From Candidatus Limnocylindria bacterium (GTDB lineage Bacteria; Chloroflexota; Limnocylindria; P2-11E), in NCBI GenBank assembly GCA_036523395.1, contig DATDEH010000057.1:1-64000 (forward strand): a DNA stretch of 64,000 bases, read 5' to 3'. This document shows positions 43,474 through 52,556 of the stretch, piece after piece; within the stretch, counting starts at the first letter, position 1, and the number at the start of each line of letters is the position of its first letter. The translations under genes and the position numbers were made by a program. The notes beneath the pieces are model-generated. The model worked only from the letters and a program-made list of their open reading frames with translations. It had not been told where the DNA came from and did not search any database.

Positions 43474-44333
43474 CGAGCGTCTTCCTCACGGTACCAGCAG
43501 AGTCCAACGACACCCGGACCGGCGCGGGCGCCGATGACCGGGCCGGCCTCGGCGATCCAGTGCTCCACGCAGTGATAACGCTCCTGCACCCAGTCCGCGA
43601 CGTTGCGCGCGCGGTCGGGCGCGTTCGTGTGCAGGGTGCAGGCGTGAATGCGCGCGCCCTCGGGCACGCGCGACGCCACGAGCTCCTTCATGCGCTCGAG
43701 GGCCTTCTCCCGCGTGCGCACGCGATCCGCGGGATGCACGACCCCATTCGCGACCTCGAGGATCGGCTTCATCTTCAGCATCGATCCGAAGAGGGCCTGC
43801 GCGCCGCTCACGCGGCCCGATCGCTTGAGGTACTCGAGCGTGTCGGCGACGGCGTAGATCGGGATCTTCCCAGAGAGCTTCTTCGCGACCACGATGGCCT
43901 GCTCGAACGATCCGCCCGCCGCGCGAAGCCGCGCGCACGCGGTCGCGATGAGCGAGATGCCGCCGGCGAGCGAGCGCGTATCGATGACCTCGATCGTGAC
44001 ACCGGGCATCGCCTGCGCTGTCGTGCTGGCCACCGAGTAGGTACCGGATAGCTCCGTCGCGATCGTCAGCACGAGCAGCTGCTTGGTCCCCTCGGCGACG
44101 ATCGCGTCGTAGACGTCGCGGCACTCGCCCATGTTCGGCTGCGATGTTCCCGTGAGCACGCCCGGCGCGGCGATGCGGCGGTAGAACTCGTCGGCGGAGA
44201 GGTCGACGTTCGCGGTGAACGTCTCCGACCCGATGTCGACGTGCAGCGGCAGCCAGCGGATGTCGAATTCGCGCTGCAGCTCGGGCGTCAGGCATGCGGT
44301 GCCGTCGACGACGATCGCGAAGCGTTCGCTCAA
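43470..44333 (-). CDS. DegV-family fatty-acid-binding protein (287 aa)
   Basis: DegV/FakB proteins bind a fatty acid for phosphorylation by FakA. The start RFAIVVDGTACLTPEL is the family opener; TSQPNMGECRDVYDAI, LTIATELSGTYSVASTTA and VIDTRSLAGGISLI hold the lipid-headgroup contacts. The C-terminal domain ends VIGARAGPGVVGL. It sits directly before accD, consistent with lipid metabolism. The start is TTG at 44333 overlapping the birA stop (TTGA). A fakA-like kinase is not in the window. Confidence 0.9.
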   Translation of the reverse strand: MSERFAIVVDGTACLTPELQREFDIRWLPLHVDIGSETFTANVDLSADEFYRRIAAPGVLTGTSQPNMGECRDVYDAIVAEGTKQLLVLTIATELSGTYSVASTTAQAMPGVTIEVIDTRSLAGGISLIATACARLRAAGGSFEQAIVVAKKLSGKIPIYAVADTLEYLKRSGRVSGAQALFGSMLKMKPILEVANGVVHPADRVRTREKALERMKELVASRVPEGARIHACTLHTNAPDRARNVADWVQERYHCVEHWIAEAGPVIGARAGPGVVGLCWYREEDAR

Positions 44334-45100
44334 GCGAGGGCGACCTCACCCGCGACGATGCGCTCGGTGCCCGACGATGTCCGCACCAGCAGCGCGCCGT
44401 CGTCGTCGATCGCGGTCGCGATGCCGCGGAGAGGAGCGCGCTCACCGGCGCGCACCTCGACCGTCTTACCGAGGAACGTCGAGCGTCGGCGCCATTCGTC
44501 GAGCGCCGTGCCGCGCTCGGCGGGGTCTTCGACGCGGTCCAGCTCTCGCGTCAGGCGCGCGAGTAGGGCGAGCCGATCGAGCGGGCGGCCGGCGATCGCG
44601 AGCGAGATCGCTCGCTCGCGCAGCTCCGCAGGGAGATCTTCCGGTCGTTGATGCACGTTGATCCCGATACCGAGCACGAGCACGCCTCCGTCGCCATCGG
44701 ATGTCGCATGAGCGAGAGCGCCCGCGACTTTCCTCCCCTGGACGTGTACGTCGTTGGGCCATTCTAGGCGGGCATCCGCGCCCATCAGACCTTCGAGTGA
44801 ACGCGCGATCGCGACCCCCGCGAGCGCCGCGAACAGCGCCGGCGCGGCCGGCGCGGGCCGCACGAGCCACGACGCGAGAAGGCTCATCCCTTTTGGCGCG
44901 ACCCACACGCGGCCACGCGTTCCCTGCCCCGCGCTCTGCTCGTTCGCGACGACGACGGCCCGTGACGCGCCCTGCGCCGCGAGCTCACGCGCGCGTGTTT
45001 GCGTCGAGGGCAGGAGGTCGTGGTATTCGATGGCGCGACCTATCTCACGCGCGAACGCAGAACGGACCGCTGCGTCCGCGAGTAACGCGAGCCGTGCTAT
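44330..45100 (-). CDS. birA: Biotin-[acetyl-CoA-carboxylase] ligase (about 256 aa, start unclear)
   Basis: Attaches biotin to the AccB lysine. The catalytic core is complete: LLPSTQTRARELAAQGA, NEQSAGQGTRGRVWVAPKG, RLEWPNDVHVQGRKVAGAL and GIGINVHQ; a short SH3-like C-domain follows (FLGKTVEVRAGERAPLRGIA). There is no N-terminal HTH, so it is a class I ligase, not a repressor. No ATG, GTG or TTG lies in frame near the expected N-terminus; coordinates start at an ATA overlapping the thrB stop, used as a placeholder. An unusual start codon or a sequence error is possible. Confidence 0.85.
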   Translation of the reverse strand: MARLALLADAAVRSAFAREIGRAIEYHDLLPSTQTRARELAAQGASRAVVVANEQSAGQGTRGRVWVAPKGMSLLASWLVRPAPAAPALFAALAGVAIARSLEGLMGADARLEWPNDVHVQGRKVAGALAHATSDGDGGVLVLGIGINVHQRPEDLPAELRERAISLAIAGRPLDRLALLARLTRELDRVEDPAERGTALDEWRRRSTFLGKTVEVRAGERAPLRGIATAIDDDGALLVRTSSGTERIVAGEVALA

Positions 45101-45996
45101 TTCAAGACCTGCGCGCCCGCGGCGCGCACGCGCACCACGCGTCCGCGTCCCGGGACACCCGCGGCCTGCGCCGCCTCCTCCATCGCGGAGACAACGCGCG
45201 CGGCCAACCGAGCCGGCGCGACGGCAAGCACGCTCGGTCCCGCGCCGGACAGCGCCGCGCCGAACGCGCCCGCCTCTCGCGCCGCTGCGATGACCTCGCC
45301 GAGCGCGGGCACGAGCTTGGTGCGAGCGGGCTGATGCAGACGGTCCGCCATCGCGAGCGCGAGGAGCGCTCCGTCCGAACGCATCACCGCGGCGATGAGT
45401 GTCGCGGCATGCGCGACGTTGAACACCGCATCGTCGCGCGAGACCTGTGACGGAAGGATGGCACGCGCTTCCTCCGTGGAGAGCGGCTGTCCGGGTATGA
45501 GCAGACAGATGCGCCACGTGCGTGGGAACACCAGACGTGTCGCGACCGGACCGCCGTCGTCGGGCAGAGCGACCGTGAATGCACCGTAGAGCGCGGCCGC
45601 GACGTTATCGGCGTGTCCCTCGACCTCGCTCGCGATCCGCAGGAGCGTGCGGCGGTCGAACGGGTCGCCGAGCAGCGCGTTCGCCGCAACGGCGCCACCC
45701 ACGATCGCCGCGGCGCTCGAGCCGAGGCCACGCGCGATCGGGATCGCCGAGCGCTGCGTCACATGTTGCGCGACGAGCTCGCGTCCAGCGGCCTTCGCGG
45801 TTGCGCGCGCGGCAACGACGAAGAGGTTGTCGTCGTCCGCCGGGATGCCCTGTCCGTCGCCGTCGACGGTCACGGACCACGACTTCGCCGGACGGAGCTC
45901 AAACTCAGCCAGCAACGGCAGCGCGAGCGCGAACGAGTCGAACCCCGGGCCGAGGTTCGCGCTCGAGGCGGGCACGCGAATACGCAGCTCGCTCAT
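45097..45996 (-). CDS. thrB: Homoserine kinase (299 aa)
   Basis: A GHMP kinase that phosphorylates homoserine in threonine synthesis. RIRVPASSANLGPGFDSFAL is the family N-terminus; the ATP-binding loop is PIARGLGSSAAAIVGG; the C-terminal motif is GAALSGAGPSVLA. GHADNVAAALYGAF is the middle signature. It is 9 bases after thrC and the final codons overlap the birA reading frame. A homoserine dehydrogenase gene is not in the window. Confidence 0.95.
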   Translation of the reverse strand: MSELRIRVPASSANLGPGFDSFALALPLLAEFELRPAKSWSVTVDGDGQGIPADDDNLFVVAARATAKAAGRELVAQHVTQRSAIPIARGLGSSAAAIVGGAVAANALLGDPFDRRTLLRIASEVEGHADNVAAALYGAFTVALPDDGGPVATRLVFPRTWRICLLIPGQPLSTEEARAILPSQVSRDDAVFNVAHAATLIAAVMRSDGALLALAMADRLHQPARTKLVPALGEVIAAAREAGAFGAALSGAGPSVLAVAPARLAARVVSAMEEAAQAAGVPGRGRVVRVRAAGAQVLK

Positions 45997-46005
45997 CGTC
46001 GACTC

Positions 46006-47073
46006 CTAGGCGCGCGTCGCCTGTGCGATCGCGCCCATCACAGCGTCGGTGCTCGCGTCGACCTCGGCGATCTCACGGCTGAGCGACCGCGCGGTCTCAG
46101 GATCCTTGAGGCCGTTGCCGGTGAGGACACAGACGACGGTGGCGATCCCGCCGAGTCCCCCGCTCCGCGCGCGCTTGCGGAGCCCGGCGACCGATGCAGC
46201 GCTCGCGGGCTCGACGAAGATGCCCTCGCGACGCGCGAGATCCTGGTACGCGTCGAGGATCTCCGCGTCGCTGACCGCCTCGATCGCGCCGCCCGATTCG
46301 TCGCGCGCGCGCGTTGCGCCCTGCCACGACGCCGGAGACCCGATACGGATCGCCGTCGCGATGGTCACGGGCTCCGCGACGGGCCTACCGAGCACGATCG
46401 GCGCGGCGCCCTCGGCCTGCCAGCCGTACATGCGCGGCCGGCGCGTCGACATCCCTCGGGCGGCGGCCTCGACGAATCCGCGCCAGTACGCCGTGATGTT
46501 GCCGGCGTTGCCGACAGGGATGAAGAGGGCGTCTGGGGCCTCTCCGAGGCTCTCGCAGATCTCGAACGCCGCGGTCTTCTGGCCCTCGAGCCGATGCGGA
46601 TTGACGCTGTTGACGAGCGTCGCCTCACCCTGCAGCGCGAGCTCCTTCACGACCGCGAGCGCTGCGTCGAAGGGGCCGCGGACCGCCACGACGGTCGCGC
46701 CGAACGCGATCGCCTGGGCGAGCTTGCCGAGCGCGACGTAGCCGGCCGGCAGGACGACGGTGCACGGCAGGCCGGCGCGGGCGGCATATGCCGCGGCCGA
46801 AGCGGCGGTGTTCCCGGTCGACGCGCAGAGCACGGCACCCGAGCGTTCCTCCAGGGCCTTCGCGACTGCGACGACCATGCCGCGGTCCTTGAACGAGCCC
46901 GTCGGGTTCGCGCCCTCGACCTTCAGCCACACCGCATCGATGCCCGTCTCGCGCTCGAGCGACGCCGCGCGCACGAGTGGCGTACCGCCCTCACCGAGCG
47001 TGAGGCGAGGTGTGCGGGCGGTGACGGGGAGATAGGCGGCGTAACGGTCGATGAGACAGAGCGCGGGTGTCAC
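46006..47073 (-). CDS. thrC: Threonine synthase (355 aa)
   Basis: A PLP-dependent lyase that makes threonine from O-phosphohomoserine. The PLP lysine is Lys62 in NPTGSFKDRGM; the phosphate loop appears as CASTGNTAASAAAYAARAG and later PVGNAGNITAYWRGF. The C-terminus (EGIFVEPASAASVAGL) is also typical. GTG 47073. It is first in the thrC-thrB-birA run and diverges from the AI-2E exporter gene. Confidence 0.95.
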   Translation of the reverse strand: MTPALCLIDRYAAYLPVTARTPRLTLGEGGTPLVRAASLERETGIDAVWLKVEGANPTGSFKDRGMVVAVAKALEERSGAVLCASTGNTAASAAAYAARAGLPCTVVLPAGYVALGKLAQAIAFGATVVAVRGPFDAALAVVKELALQGEATLVNSVNPHRLEGQKTAAFEICESLGEAPDALFIPVGNAGNITAYWRGFVEAAARGMSTRRPRMYGWQAEGAAPIVLGRPVAEPVTIATAIRIGSPASWQGATRARDESGGAIEAVSDAEILDAYQDLARREGIFVEPASAASVAGLRKRARSGGLGGIATVVCVLTGNGLKDPETARSLSREIAEVDASTDAVMGAIAQATRA

Positions 47074-47136
47074 GGCGGGATGTTAGCCCTCCTGAGCGCA
47101 GCGAAGCTGTGCGAATACCCGAATACCATTGGCGCT

Positions 47137-48342
47137 GTGAGCCTCAGCGCGAGGGAACATCAGCTCCTCCAGGCGCTCGTCACACTCGCGATCGTCTATC
47201 TCGCGTTGCAGGTGTTCGCGCTCGGGTGGGTCGCCATCGCGCAGGTCGCGGACGTCATCATCATCTTCGTCGTCGCATGGGCGCTCGCGTATCTGCTGTC
47301 GCCGCTCGTCAATCGCATCGACCATGAGACCCCGCTCAATCGCACATTGTCGGTCGTCGTCGTGTACTTCGCGATCGCGCTGGTGCTCGTGCTCATCGGG
47401 CTCCTCGCGATCCCGCCGCTGGTCGCGCAGCTGAACGACCTGGTCACGCGTGGTCCGGAGTACGGCGAACGAGCCTCGCAGCTCGCGGCCGACATCCAAT
47501 CCACGCTGGAACGCATCGGCATCCGCGTGGACCTGACCGAGTTCTACGGAACGCTGCCGCGCAGGCTCGGAGACCTCGCGGCCGCATACGCCGCGGACAT
47601 CCTCGGCGTCGTCTCGGCCACCGCGACGATCTTCTTCAACGTGTCGCTGGTCTTGATCATCGCCTTCCTGATGCTCAACGACGGGGACTCCATGTGGCGC
47701 CGCTTCGCGCGCGCACTGCCGCCGGAGCTGGGGAGCGAAGCCGAGCTCCTTCGCCAGAGCGCGGATCGCTCGTTCGGCGGATTCATTCGCGGCTCGCTCA
47801 TCCTCGGCGCGATCTACGGCTTCGCGACGCTCATGATCCTCGTGTTCCTGGGCGTGCCTTACGCCGGCGTCCTCGCTCTCGTCTCAGGACTCACGATGAT
47901 CATCCCCTTCTTCGGTCCGATCATCGCGATGGTCCCGGTCCTGGTGGTGACCTTCGTGGGCGCCGCCGACCGCCTCCTTGTCGTGTTCATCCTGATCCTC
48001 GGCGTGCAGCAGGTGCTCCTCAACGTCGTCGGGCCGCGCATCATGTCGCGGAGCATCGGCATCCATCCGATGTTCGTGTTCCTCGCCCTGCTGCTCGGCG
48101 CCAAGCTCGCCGGATTCTGGGGCGTCCTCCTTGCCGTTCCCGTCGCGGGCATCATCAACACGTTCGCGCGGTACTTCTACGAGGTCGCTCGGGGTCGCAG
48201 AGCGCGCACCGAGGCGCGCACGCTCATCGCCGAGCGCGAGGCGGCGTCCGCGGCGGCGGCGGCCGAAGCCCGCGACAACACGAGCGGGACGCGCCGCGCG
48301 CGCGCCGCTCGTGGAACGGATCTCGCTCCGAAGCGCGAATGA
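47137..48342 (+). CDS. AI-2E/PerM-family membrane transporter (401 aa)
   Basis: A seven- to eight-TM permease of the AI-2E (PerM, TqsA) family. Early helices include ADVIIIFVVAWALAYLLSPL; the family motif SGLTMIIPFFGPIIAMVPVL and the C-terminal GIHPMFVFLALLLGAKLAGF are present. It ends in a long charged tail rich in Ala, Arg and Glu. Members export autoinducer-2, Na+ or other small solutes; the substrate is unknown. GTG 47137 fits the hydrophobic profile best, with ATG 47080 an alternative. The stop overlaps surE (ATGA). Confidence 0.86.
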   Translation: MSLSAREHQLLQALVTLAIVYLALQVFALGWVAIAQVADVIIIFVVAWALAYLLSPLVNRIDHETPLNRTLSVVVVYFAIALVLVLIGLLAIPPLVAQLNDLVTRGPEYGERASQLAADIQSTLERIGIRVDLTEFYGTLPRRLGDLAAAYAADILGVVSATATIFFNVSLVLIIAFLMLNDGDSMWRRFARALPPELGSEAELLRQSADRSFGGFIRGSLILGAIYGFATLMILVFLGVPYAGVLALVSGLTMIIPFFGPIIAMVPVLVVTFVGAADRLLVVFILILGVQQVLLNVVGPRIMSRSIGIHPMFVFLALLLGAKLAGFWGVLLAVPVAGIINTFARYFYEVARGRRARTEARTLIAEREAASAAAAAEARDNTSGTRRARAARGTDLAPKRE

Positions 48343-49139
48343 CCGATCGCCGGCACATCCTCATCGCGAACGACGACGGCATCGACTCGGACGCGTTGCC
48401 GCCGCTGTCCGAGGCGCTCTCGGAGCTCGGTGACGTCGACGTGATCGTGCCCGAGCGCAACTGGAGCGGCGCGAGCCACAGCATCACCCTGTTCCGTCCG
48501 CTGCGCGTCCGCCCCACGAAGCTGCGCAACGGCCACCCGGCATATATGACCGACGGATCGCCGACGGATTGCGTGCGCCTCGCGGTCCTCGGCTTCCTGA
48601 AGCACCGGCTGGACATCGTCGTAAGCGGCATCAACCGCGGCGCGAACATGGGCGACGACATCACGTACTCCGGCACCGTCGCCGCGGCGATGGAGGGTCT
48701 CCTCTCCAACATCCCCTCGATCGCGATCTCGATCGGCGCATTCGGTGGGGACATCGACTACGGGCCGTCGGCCAGCTTCGCGAAACTGCTCGCACGCAAC
48801 ATCCTGCAGCGCGGCCTCGCGCCCGACACGCTGCTCAACGTCAACGTGCCTCCGCTGCCGCGCGAGCGGATCGCGGGCGTCGAGGTCACGCGCCTCGGCA
48901 AGCGCACCTATCGCGATCAGCTCGTCGAGCGGCTCGACCCCTACGGGAATCCCTACTACTGGGTAGGCGGGCCGGCGGTGAGCGCGGAGGCGGAAGACGG
49001 CACGGACGTCGCGGCGATGGCCGCCGGCAAGATCAGCGTCACGCCGATCGCGCTCGACCTCACGAACCACACGCTCCTCGAGGAGCTCGCGCGCTGGGAC
49101 TGGGGCTGGTCCGCTCCGGTCGAGGTCAGCGCCGACTAG
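48339..49139 (+). CDS. surE: 5'-nucleotidase SurE (266 aa)
   Basis: A metal-dependent survival phosphatase acting on nucleoside monophosphates. HILIANDDGIDSDALPPL holds the paired metal Asp residues. VPERNWSGASHSITLFRPL, MTDGSPTDCVRLAVL, VSGINRGANMGDDITYSGTV and NVNVPPLP are all SurE hallmarks. ATG 48339 overlaps the exporter's stop (ATGA), coupling the two. It converges on the btu operon across a structured 176-base gap. Confidence 0.95.
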   Translation: MTDRRHILIANDDGIDSDALPPLSEALSELGDVDVIVPERNWSGASHSITLFRPLRVRPTKLRNGHPAYMTDGSPTDCVRLAVLGFLKHRLDIVVSGINRGANMGDDITYSGTVAAAMEGLLSNIPSIAISIGAFGGDIDYGPSASFAKLLARNILQRGLAPDTLLNVNVPPLPRERIAGVEVTRLGKRTYRDQLVERLDPYGNPYYWVGGPAVSAEAEDGTDVAAMAAGKISVTPIALDLTNHTLLEELARWDWGWSAPVEVSAD

Positions 49140-49162
49140 TACGCCGGCACGGCACTCCTCGA

Positions 49163-49258
49163 GCGCGCGTCAACGCGCGCGAGCGGGCACTGCGCACCCT
49201 CGCTCGCTGCTGGCTACGCCGGCCCGCCATTCATCCAGCGCCTGTCGTTCGGGCCGGC
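49163..49258. terminator. Hairpin-rich gap between convergent surE and btuD
   Basis: The 176-base gap (49140-49315) holds no gene. A GCGCGCG/CGCGCGC hairpin with a TCAA loop lies at 49163-49180, and a perfect 9-bp inverted repeat (GCCGGCCCG at 49218-49226 with 49250-49258) follows. Without T-tracts they may be structured or Rho-assisted terminators for both strands. Confidence 0.45.
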
Positions 49259-49315
49259 TGGGCGCAGACGCTCGCTCGAGGTGCGCCGTGCCCGGGCGCG
49301 CGTTGCCAGCGGTAC

Positions 49316-50119
49316 TCAGCCGGCACGCGCGCGACGCTCCTGGACCGAGGCGGGTTCGGGGATCACGAACGGTCGCCCGTCGACCGCGACGACGCGCAGC
49401 CCCGGACCGAATACACGACCAACGAGCTCGGGGGTGATGACGTCGCCCACTTCGCCGTCGCGGACGACCACCCCGTCCGCGAGCAGCACGACGCGCGACG
49501 CGAATGCGGCGGCGAGACTCAGGTCGTGCAGGACGGCAACGACAGCGAGGCCGCGCACACGGGCGAGCGTCGCGACGCGGTCGAGCGTCGCGCGCTGGTG
49601 CGTCGGGTCGAGATGCGCGGTGGGCTCGTCGAGCAGCAGCACGCCGGCCTCCTGGGCCAGCGCCATCGCGAGCACCGCGCGCTGACGCTCGCCGCCCGAG
49701 ACGCGGTCGATGCGCCGGTCGGCCAGCTCGGTGGCGCCGATGTCGTCGAGCGCACGGGCTACCGCGCGCACGTCGTCCGAGCTGAGGGTCCCGAGCGGTC
49801 CCAGTCGCGCTGTCCGGCCGAGGGCGACGATCTCTCGGACCGTGAACGGGAAGAGCGTCTCGAAGACCTGCGGCACGACCGCGACGTGGCGTGCGATGGA
49901 GCGGCGGTCCAGTGTCGTGATGTCGAGGCTGTCGATCGTCACGCTGCCCGATGCCGGTCGTAGCAGTCCGCCCAGGACACGCAACAGCGTGGACTTGCCG
50001 GCGCCGTTCGGACCGATGAGCGCGACGAGCTCGCCGGCCCGCGCGACGAGATCGACGCCGCGGAGCACCTCACGGTCCTGGAACCCGGCGCGGACCCTGC
50101 GCGCGACGACGCTGCTCAA
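49316..50119 (-). CDS. btuD: Cobalamin-type ABC transporter ATP-binding protein (267 aa)
   Basis: The ATPase of a BtuCDF-type importer. Walker A GPNGAGKSTLL (Lys42), Q-loop VVPQVFETLFPFT, signature VSGGERQR, Walker B LLLDEPTAHLD and the His switch VAVLHDLSLAA are all intact. FecE/BtuD-like length with a short C-terminal tail (AVDGRPFVIPE). The TTG start at 50119 overlaps the btuC stop (TTGA), which decides it over upstream in-frame codons inside btuC. It is controlled with btuF and btuC by the riboswitch upstream. Confidence 0.93.
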   Translation of the reverse strand: MSSVVARRVRAGFQDREVLRGVDLVARAGELVALIGPNGAGKSTLLRVLGGLLRPASGSVTIDSLDITTLDRRSIARHVAVVPQVFETLFPFTVREIVALGRTARLGPLGTLSSDDVRAVARALDDIGATELADRRIDRVSGGERQRAVLAMALAQEAGVLLLDEPTAHLDPTHQRATLDRVATLARVRGLAVVAVLHDLSLAAAFASRVVLLADGVVVRDGEVGDVITPELVGRVFGPGLRVVAVDGRPFVIPEPASVQERRARAG

Positions 50120-51102
50120 ACGATCACCCGTCTCGAGCGCACGAGCAGCGCAAGAAAGAACGGCGCGCCGACCAGACCGGTGATGACGCCGACCGGTAGC
50201 TCCGCAGGCGCGAGCGCGGTGCGCGCGCCGAGATCGGCGAGCACCAGCGCGATGGCGCCGGCCGGGACGCTCGCGACGATCAGACGACGGTGCGTCGCGC
50301 CGAGCAGGAAGCGCAGCGCGTGCGGGATCACGAGGCCGACGAACCCGATGAGCCCGGCGATGGCAACGGCAGCGCCGGTGAGAAGAGCGGTCGCGGCGAG
50401 GACGAGCGCGGTCGTCCGATCGAGGTCGATGCCGAGCGCTGCCGCGGTCTCCTCGCCGAAGGCATACGCGTCGATGCGCGGGGCGAGCAGGACCGCGCCG
50501 ATGACGCCGATGGCCACGACGATCGCGACGACGGCGAGCTCGTTCCAGCTGATGACGGAGATGCCGCCCTGCAACCAGCCGAGCACCGCACGCAGGCGGA
50601 GCGAGAGCCGATCGCTCGAGACGAGGATGAAGGTCACGAGCGCGCCGGCGAACGACGTGAGCACGACGCCCGCGAGAAGAACGGTGAGGATCGTCGTTCG
50701 ACCTCCGAGGCGCGCGAGGCGCCACACGAGGGCGATGGCGGCGATCGCGCCGCCGAACGCCGCGAGCGGCACGAGGGCGGGCTCGAGCCCGAGCGCGACG
50801 GCGAGCACCGCGCCGAGCGACGCGCCGGCGGAGGTCCCGGTGACGAAGGGATCCGCGAGCGGATTGCGCAGCATGCCCTGAAGGAGCGCGCCGGCCGCCG
50901 CGAGCGCTGCGCCGACGAGCGCGGCACCGAGGACCCGCGGGAGGCGAAGCTCGCGGATGATCGTGCCGTTCGTGCCGTCGGCGCCGAAGAGCGCCGAGAG
51001 CACATCGCCGGGCGCGATGGCGACCGCTCCAACGAGGATGCCCGCGGCCGCGCTCACGACGAGCGCGAAGGCGAGCAGCGCGAAGACGGTGACGGTCCGC
51101 AC
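50116..51102 (-). CDS. btuC: Cobalamin-type ABC transporter permease, FecCD family (328 aa)
   Basis: A ten-helix FecCD/BtuC permease. Family motifs: LRLPRVLGAALVGAALAAAG, AGALLQGMLRNPLADPFVTG, and near the end GLIGFVGLVIPHALRFLLG, the coupling helix that contacts BtuD. GTG at 51102 overlaps the btuF stop by one base (TAGTG). The riboswitch upstream of btuF points to cobalamin or a corrinoid rather than siderophores or haem. Confidence 0.94.
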   Translation of the reverse strand: MRTVTVFALLAFALVVSAAAGILVGAVAIAPGDVLSALFGADGTNGTIIRELRLPRVLGAALVGAALAAAGALLQGMLRNPLADPFVTGTSAGASLGAVLAVALGLEPALVPLAAFGGAIAAIALVWRLARLGGRTTILTVLLAGVVLTSFAGALVTFILVSSDRLSLRLRAVLGWLQGGISVISWNELAVVAIVVAIGVIGAVLLAPRIDAYAFGEETAAALGIDLDRTTALVLAATALLTGAAVAIAGLIGFVGLVIPHALRFLLGATHRRLIVASVPAGAIALVLADLGARTALAPAELPVGVITGLVGAPFFLALLVRSRRVIV

Positions 51103-52040
51103 TAGCGGAACAGCTCGGGATGCACGAGCTTTGCGTACGCCTCCGCCGCCTCGCCGACGCGCGGACCGGGCCGGTTGATGAGGTTCGGCGCGATCGTGAC
51201 GATGCGCTTGTTCTTCACCGCGCTGATCGCCGACCAGCCTGCCCGCGCGGCGACCTGATCCGGCTTCGCCGAATAGTCCGCAGCGGCGAGAACGATGATC
51301 TCCGGATCGCTTCGCAGGATCTCCTCGGCCGAGAGCTGCGGGTACGCGCTGGTCGCGCGCGCCGCGATGTTCACGCCGCCCGCGATCTCGATGAGGTCGT
51401 GGATGTACGACCCCGGGCCGACGGTGAAGATCTTCGTGGGATCCGACGCGTCGATCTCGTGATAGACGCGCGGCTTGGTCGTCGCGCCTCCGGTCTTGGA
51501 CCTGACGTCGTCCACGTGCTTCTGGATGTCGCGCGCCATGGTCTCGCCGTCGCTTCCGACGGCGCGGCCCAGGAGGATCGCGGTGCGCGCGACGTCGCCG
51601 GCGCTCTGCGGGTCGACGACGAGGACGAGGAGACCGGCGCTGGCGAGCTTCTCGATCGTGCCGTCGGAGAACTTCACGCTGAGGACGAGGTCCGGCTTCA
51701 GTGAGACGACCTTTTCGAAGTTGACCTTGATGCCGCCGACCTTCTCGAGCTGACTCGCCGCGGCAGGCTCGTCGGAGAAGTCGTCGACGCCGACCACACG
51801 CGGTCCGGCGCCGAGCGCGAACAGGAACTCGGTGATCGACGGGCCGATGGAGACGATGCGCTCCGGGCGTTTGGGAAGGGTCATGGACCGGTTCTGGAAG
51901 TCGGTGACCGTGGCCGGGAACGCGGCGGCGGTCGCCGCGGCGGTCGCGGTGGCCTGCTGGGGGACCGGTGTTGTGGCAGCGCCACAGGCGGAGGCCACGA
52001 AGAGGAGGACGGTGAGGATGGACGTAAGGCGGGAACGCAT
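51102..52040 (-). CDS. btuF: Cobalamin-binding lipoprotein, BtuF-like (312 aa)
   Basis: The solute-binding protein of the importer. The signal peptide ends in lipobox VASAC (Cys19), then a Thr/Ala linker. The Peripla_BP_2 fold reads PERIVSIGPSITEFLFALGA, VVGVDDFSDEP, VSLKPDLVLSVKFSDGTIEK and GPGSYIHDLIEIAGG. GGAG 8 bases before ATG 52040 favours this start over GTG 52049. It is the first gene after the cobalamin riboswitch, so B12 binding is well supported. Confidence 0.92.
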   Translation of the reverse strand: MRSRLTSILTVLLFVASACGAATTPVPQQATATAAATAAAFPATVTDFQNRSMTLPKRPERIVSIGPSITEFLFALGAGPRVVGVDDFSDEPAAASQLEKVGGIKVNFEKVVSLKPDLVLSVKFSDGTIEKLASAGLLVLVVDPQSAGDVARTAILLGRAVGSDGETMARDIQKHVDDVRSKTGGATTKPRVYHEIDASDPTKIFTVGPGSYIHDLIEIAGGVNIAARATSAYPQLSAEEILRSDPEIIVLAAADYSAKPDQVAARAGWSAISAVKNKRIVTIAPNLINRPGPRVGEAAEAYAKLVHPELFR

Positions 52041-52074
52041 GTGGCTCACTCCTTTTTCGCGAAGGCGTGTCGGC

Positions 52075-52185
52075 CGCGAGCAGGAGTACCAGGCGACCCG
52101 AGTTAGGACGGATGTCCATCACGGTTGCGCGACACCGCCGGAATCGCACCGGCTTCGCTGGGACCCTGCCTATTCAGTTGTGGGC
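52075..52185 (-). promoter_or_regulatory. Cobalamin riboswitch upstream of btuF
   Basis: On the minus strand the leader contains GCCGGTGCGATTCCGGCG then GTGTCGCGCAACCGTGA, the conserved core of cobalamin riboswitches, and further on AACTCGGGTCGCCTG, a B12-box-like segment. It ends about 35 bases before the btuF start. No T-tract is seen, so binding of B12 probably hides the GGAG ribosome site. Ends are approximate. Confidence 0.85.
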
Positions 52186-52193
52186 ACGCGAGG

Positions 52194-52457
52194 CTATGCG
52201 GGGACGTGCTCGGTCGTGTACTTCACCGCGTCGGTGAGGTGGGTCGCGAAGAGACGCTGAAGGGTCATGACGTGCGCGCACAGACCCGACGTATGGAAGT
52301 GCTCGCACTCGCAGGACCACTCATCTCCGTGGAGCGAAACCCTGTGGGAGCTGTTGTCGCCTTTGAACTGGACCTCGAACTCTTGAAAGGTGATCCGCTG
52401 GGGCTCTTCGGCGTACCGCTTGGCCTTCTCGATCTTCGAGATGAGGCTCGAGTACAT
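52194..52457 (-). CDS. Small SWIM zinc-finger protein (87 aa)
   Basis: The motif WSCECEHFHTSGLCAHVM is the CxCx(n)CxH of SWIM domains, which bind zinc and often mediate DNA or protein contacts. Before it come a helix (SSLISKIEKAKRYAEEP) and a strand pair (FEVQFKGDNSSHRVSL). It stands alone, not attached to a SNF2 or MULE protein. ATG 52457. It ends just before the cobalamin riboswitch and may share a promoter region with nothing else. A role is not assigned. Confidence 0.82.
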   Translation of the reverse strand: MYSSLISKIEKAKRYAEEPQRITFQEFEVQFKGDNSSHRVSLHGDEWSCECEHFHTSGLCAHVMTLQRLFATHLTDAVKYTTEHVPA

Positions 52458-52556
52458 CCACCGACCTCCACCGCTCCGTCGTTCCGGCTGGCACCGGACG
52501 CAGCGATTCTAGGCTGGGCGGATAAGGCTCGATTTTCTTGGGAGAACGGGCGGGTG

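Noticed and set aside
45613-47136. Long upstream extension of the AI-2E exporter frame
   Set aside because: It lies antisense to thrC and thrB and has shadow composition; hydrophobic sequence begins after GTG 47137.
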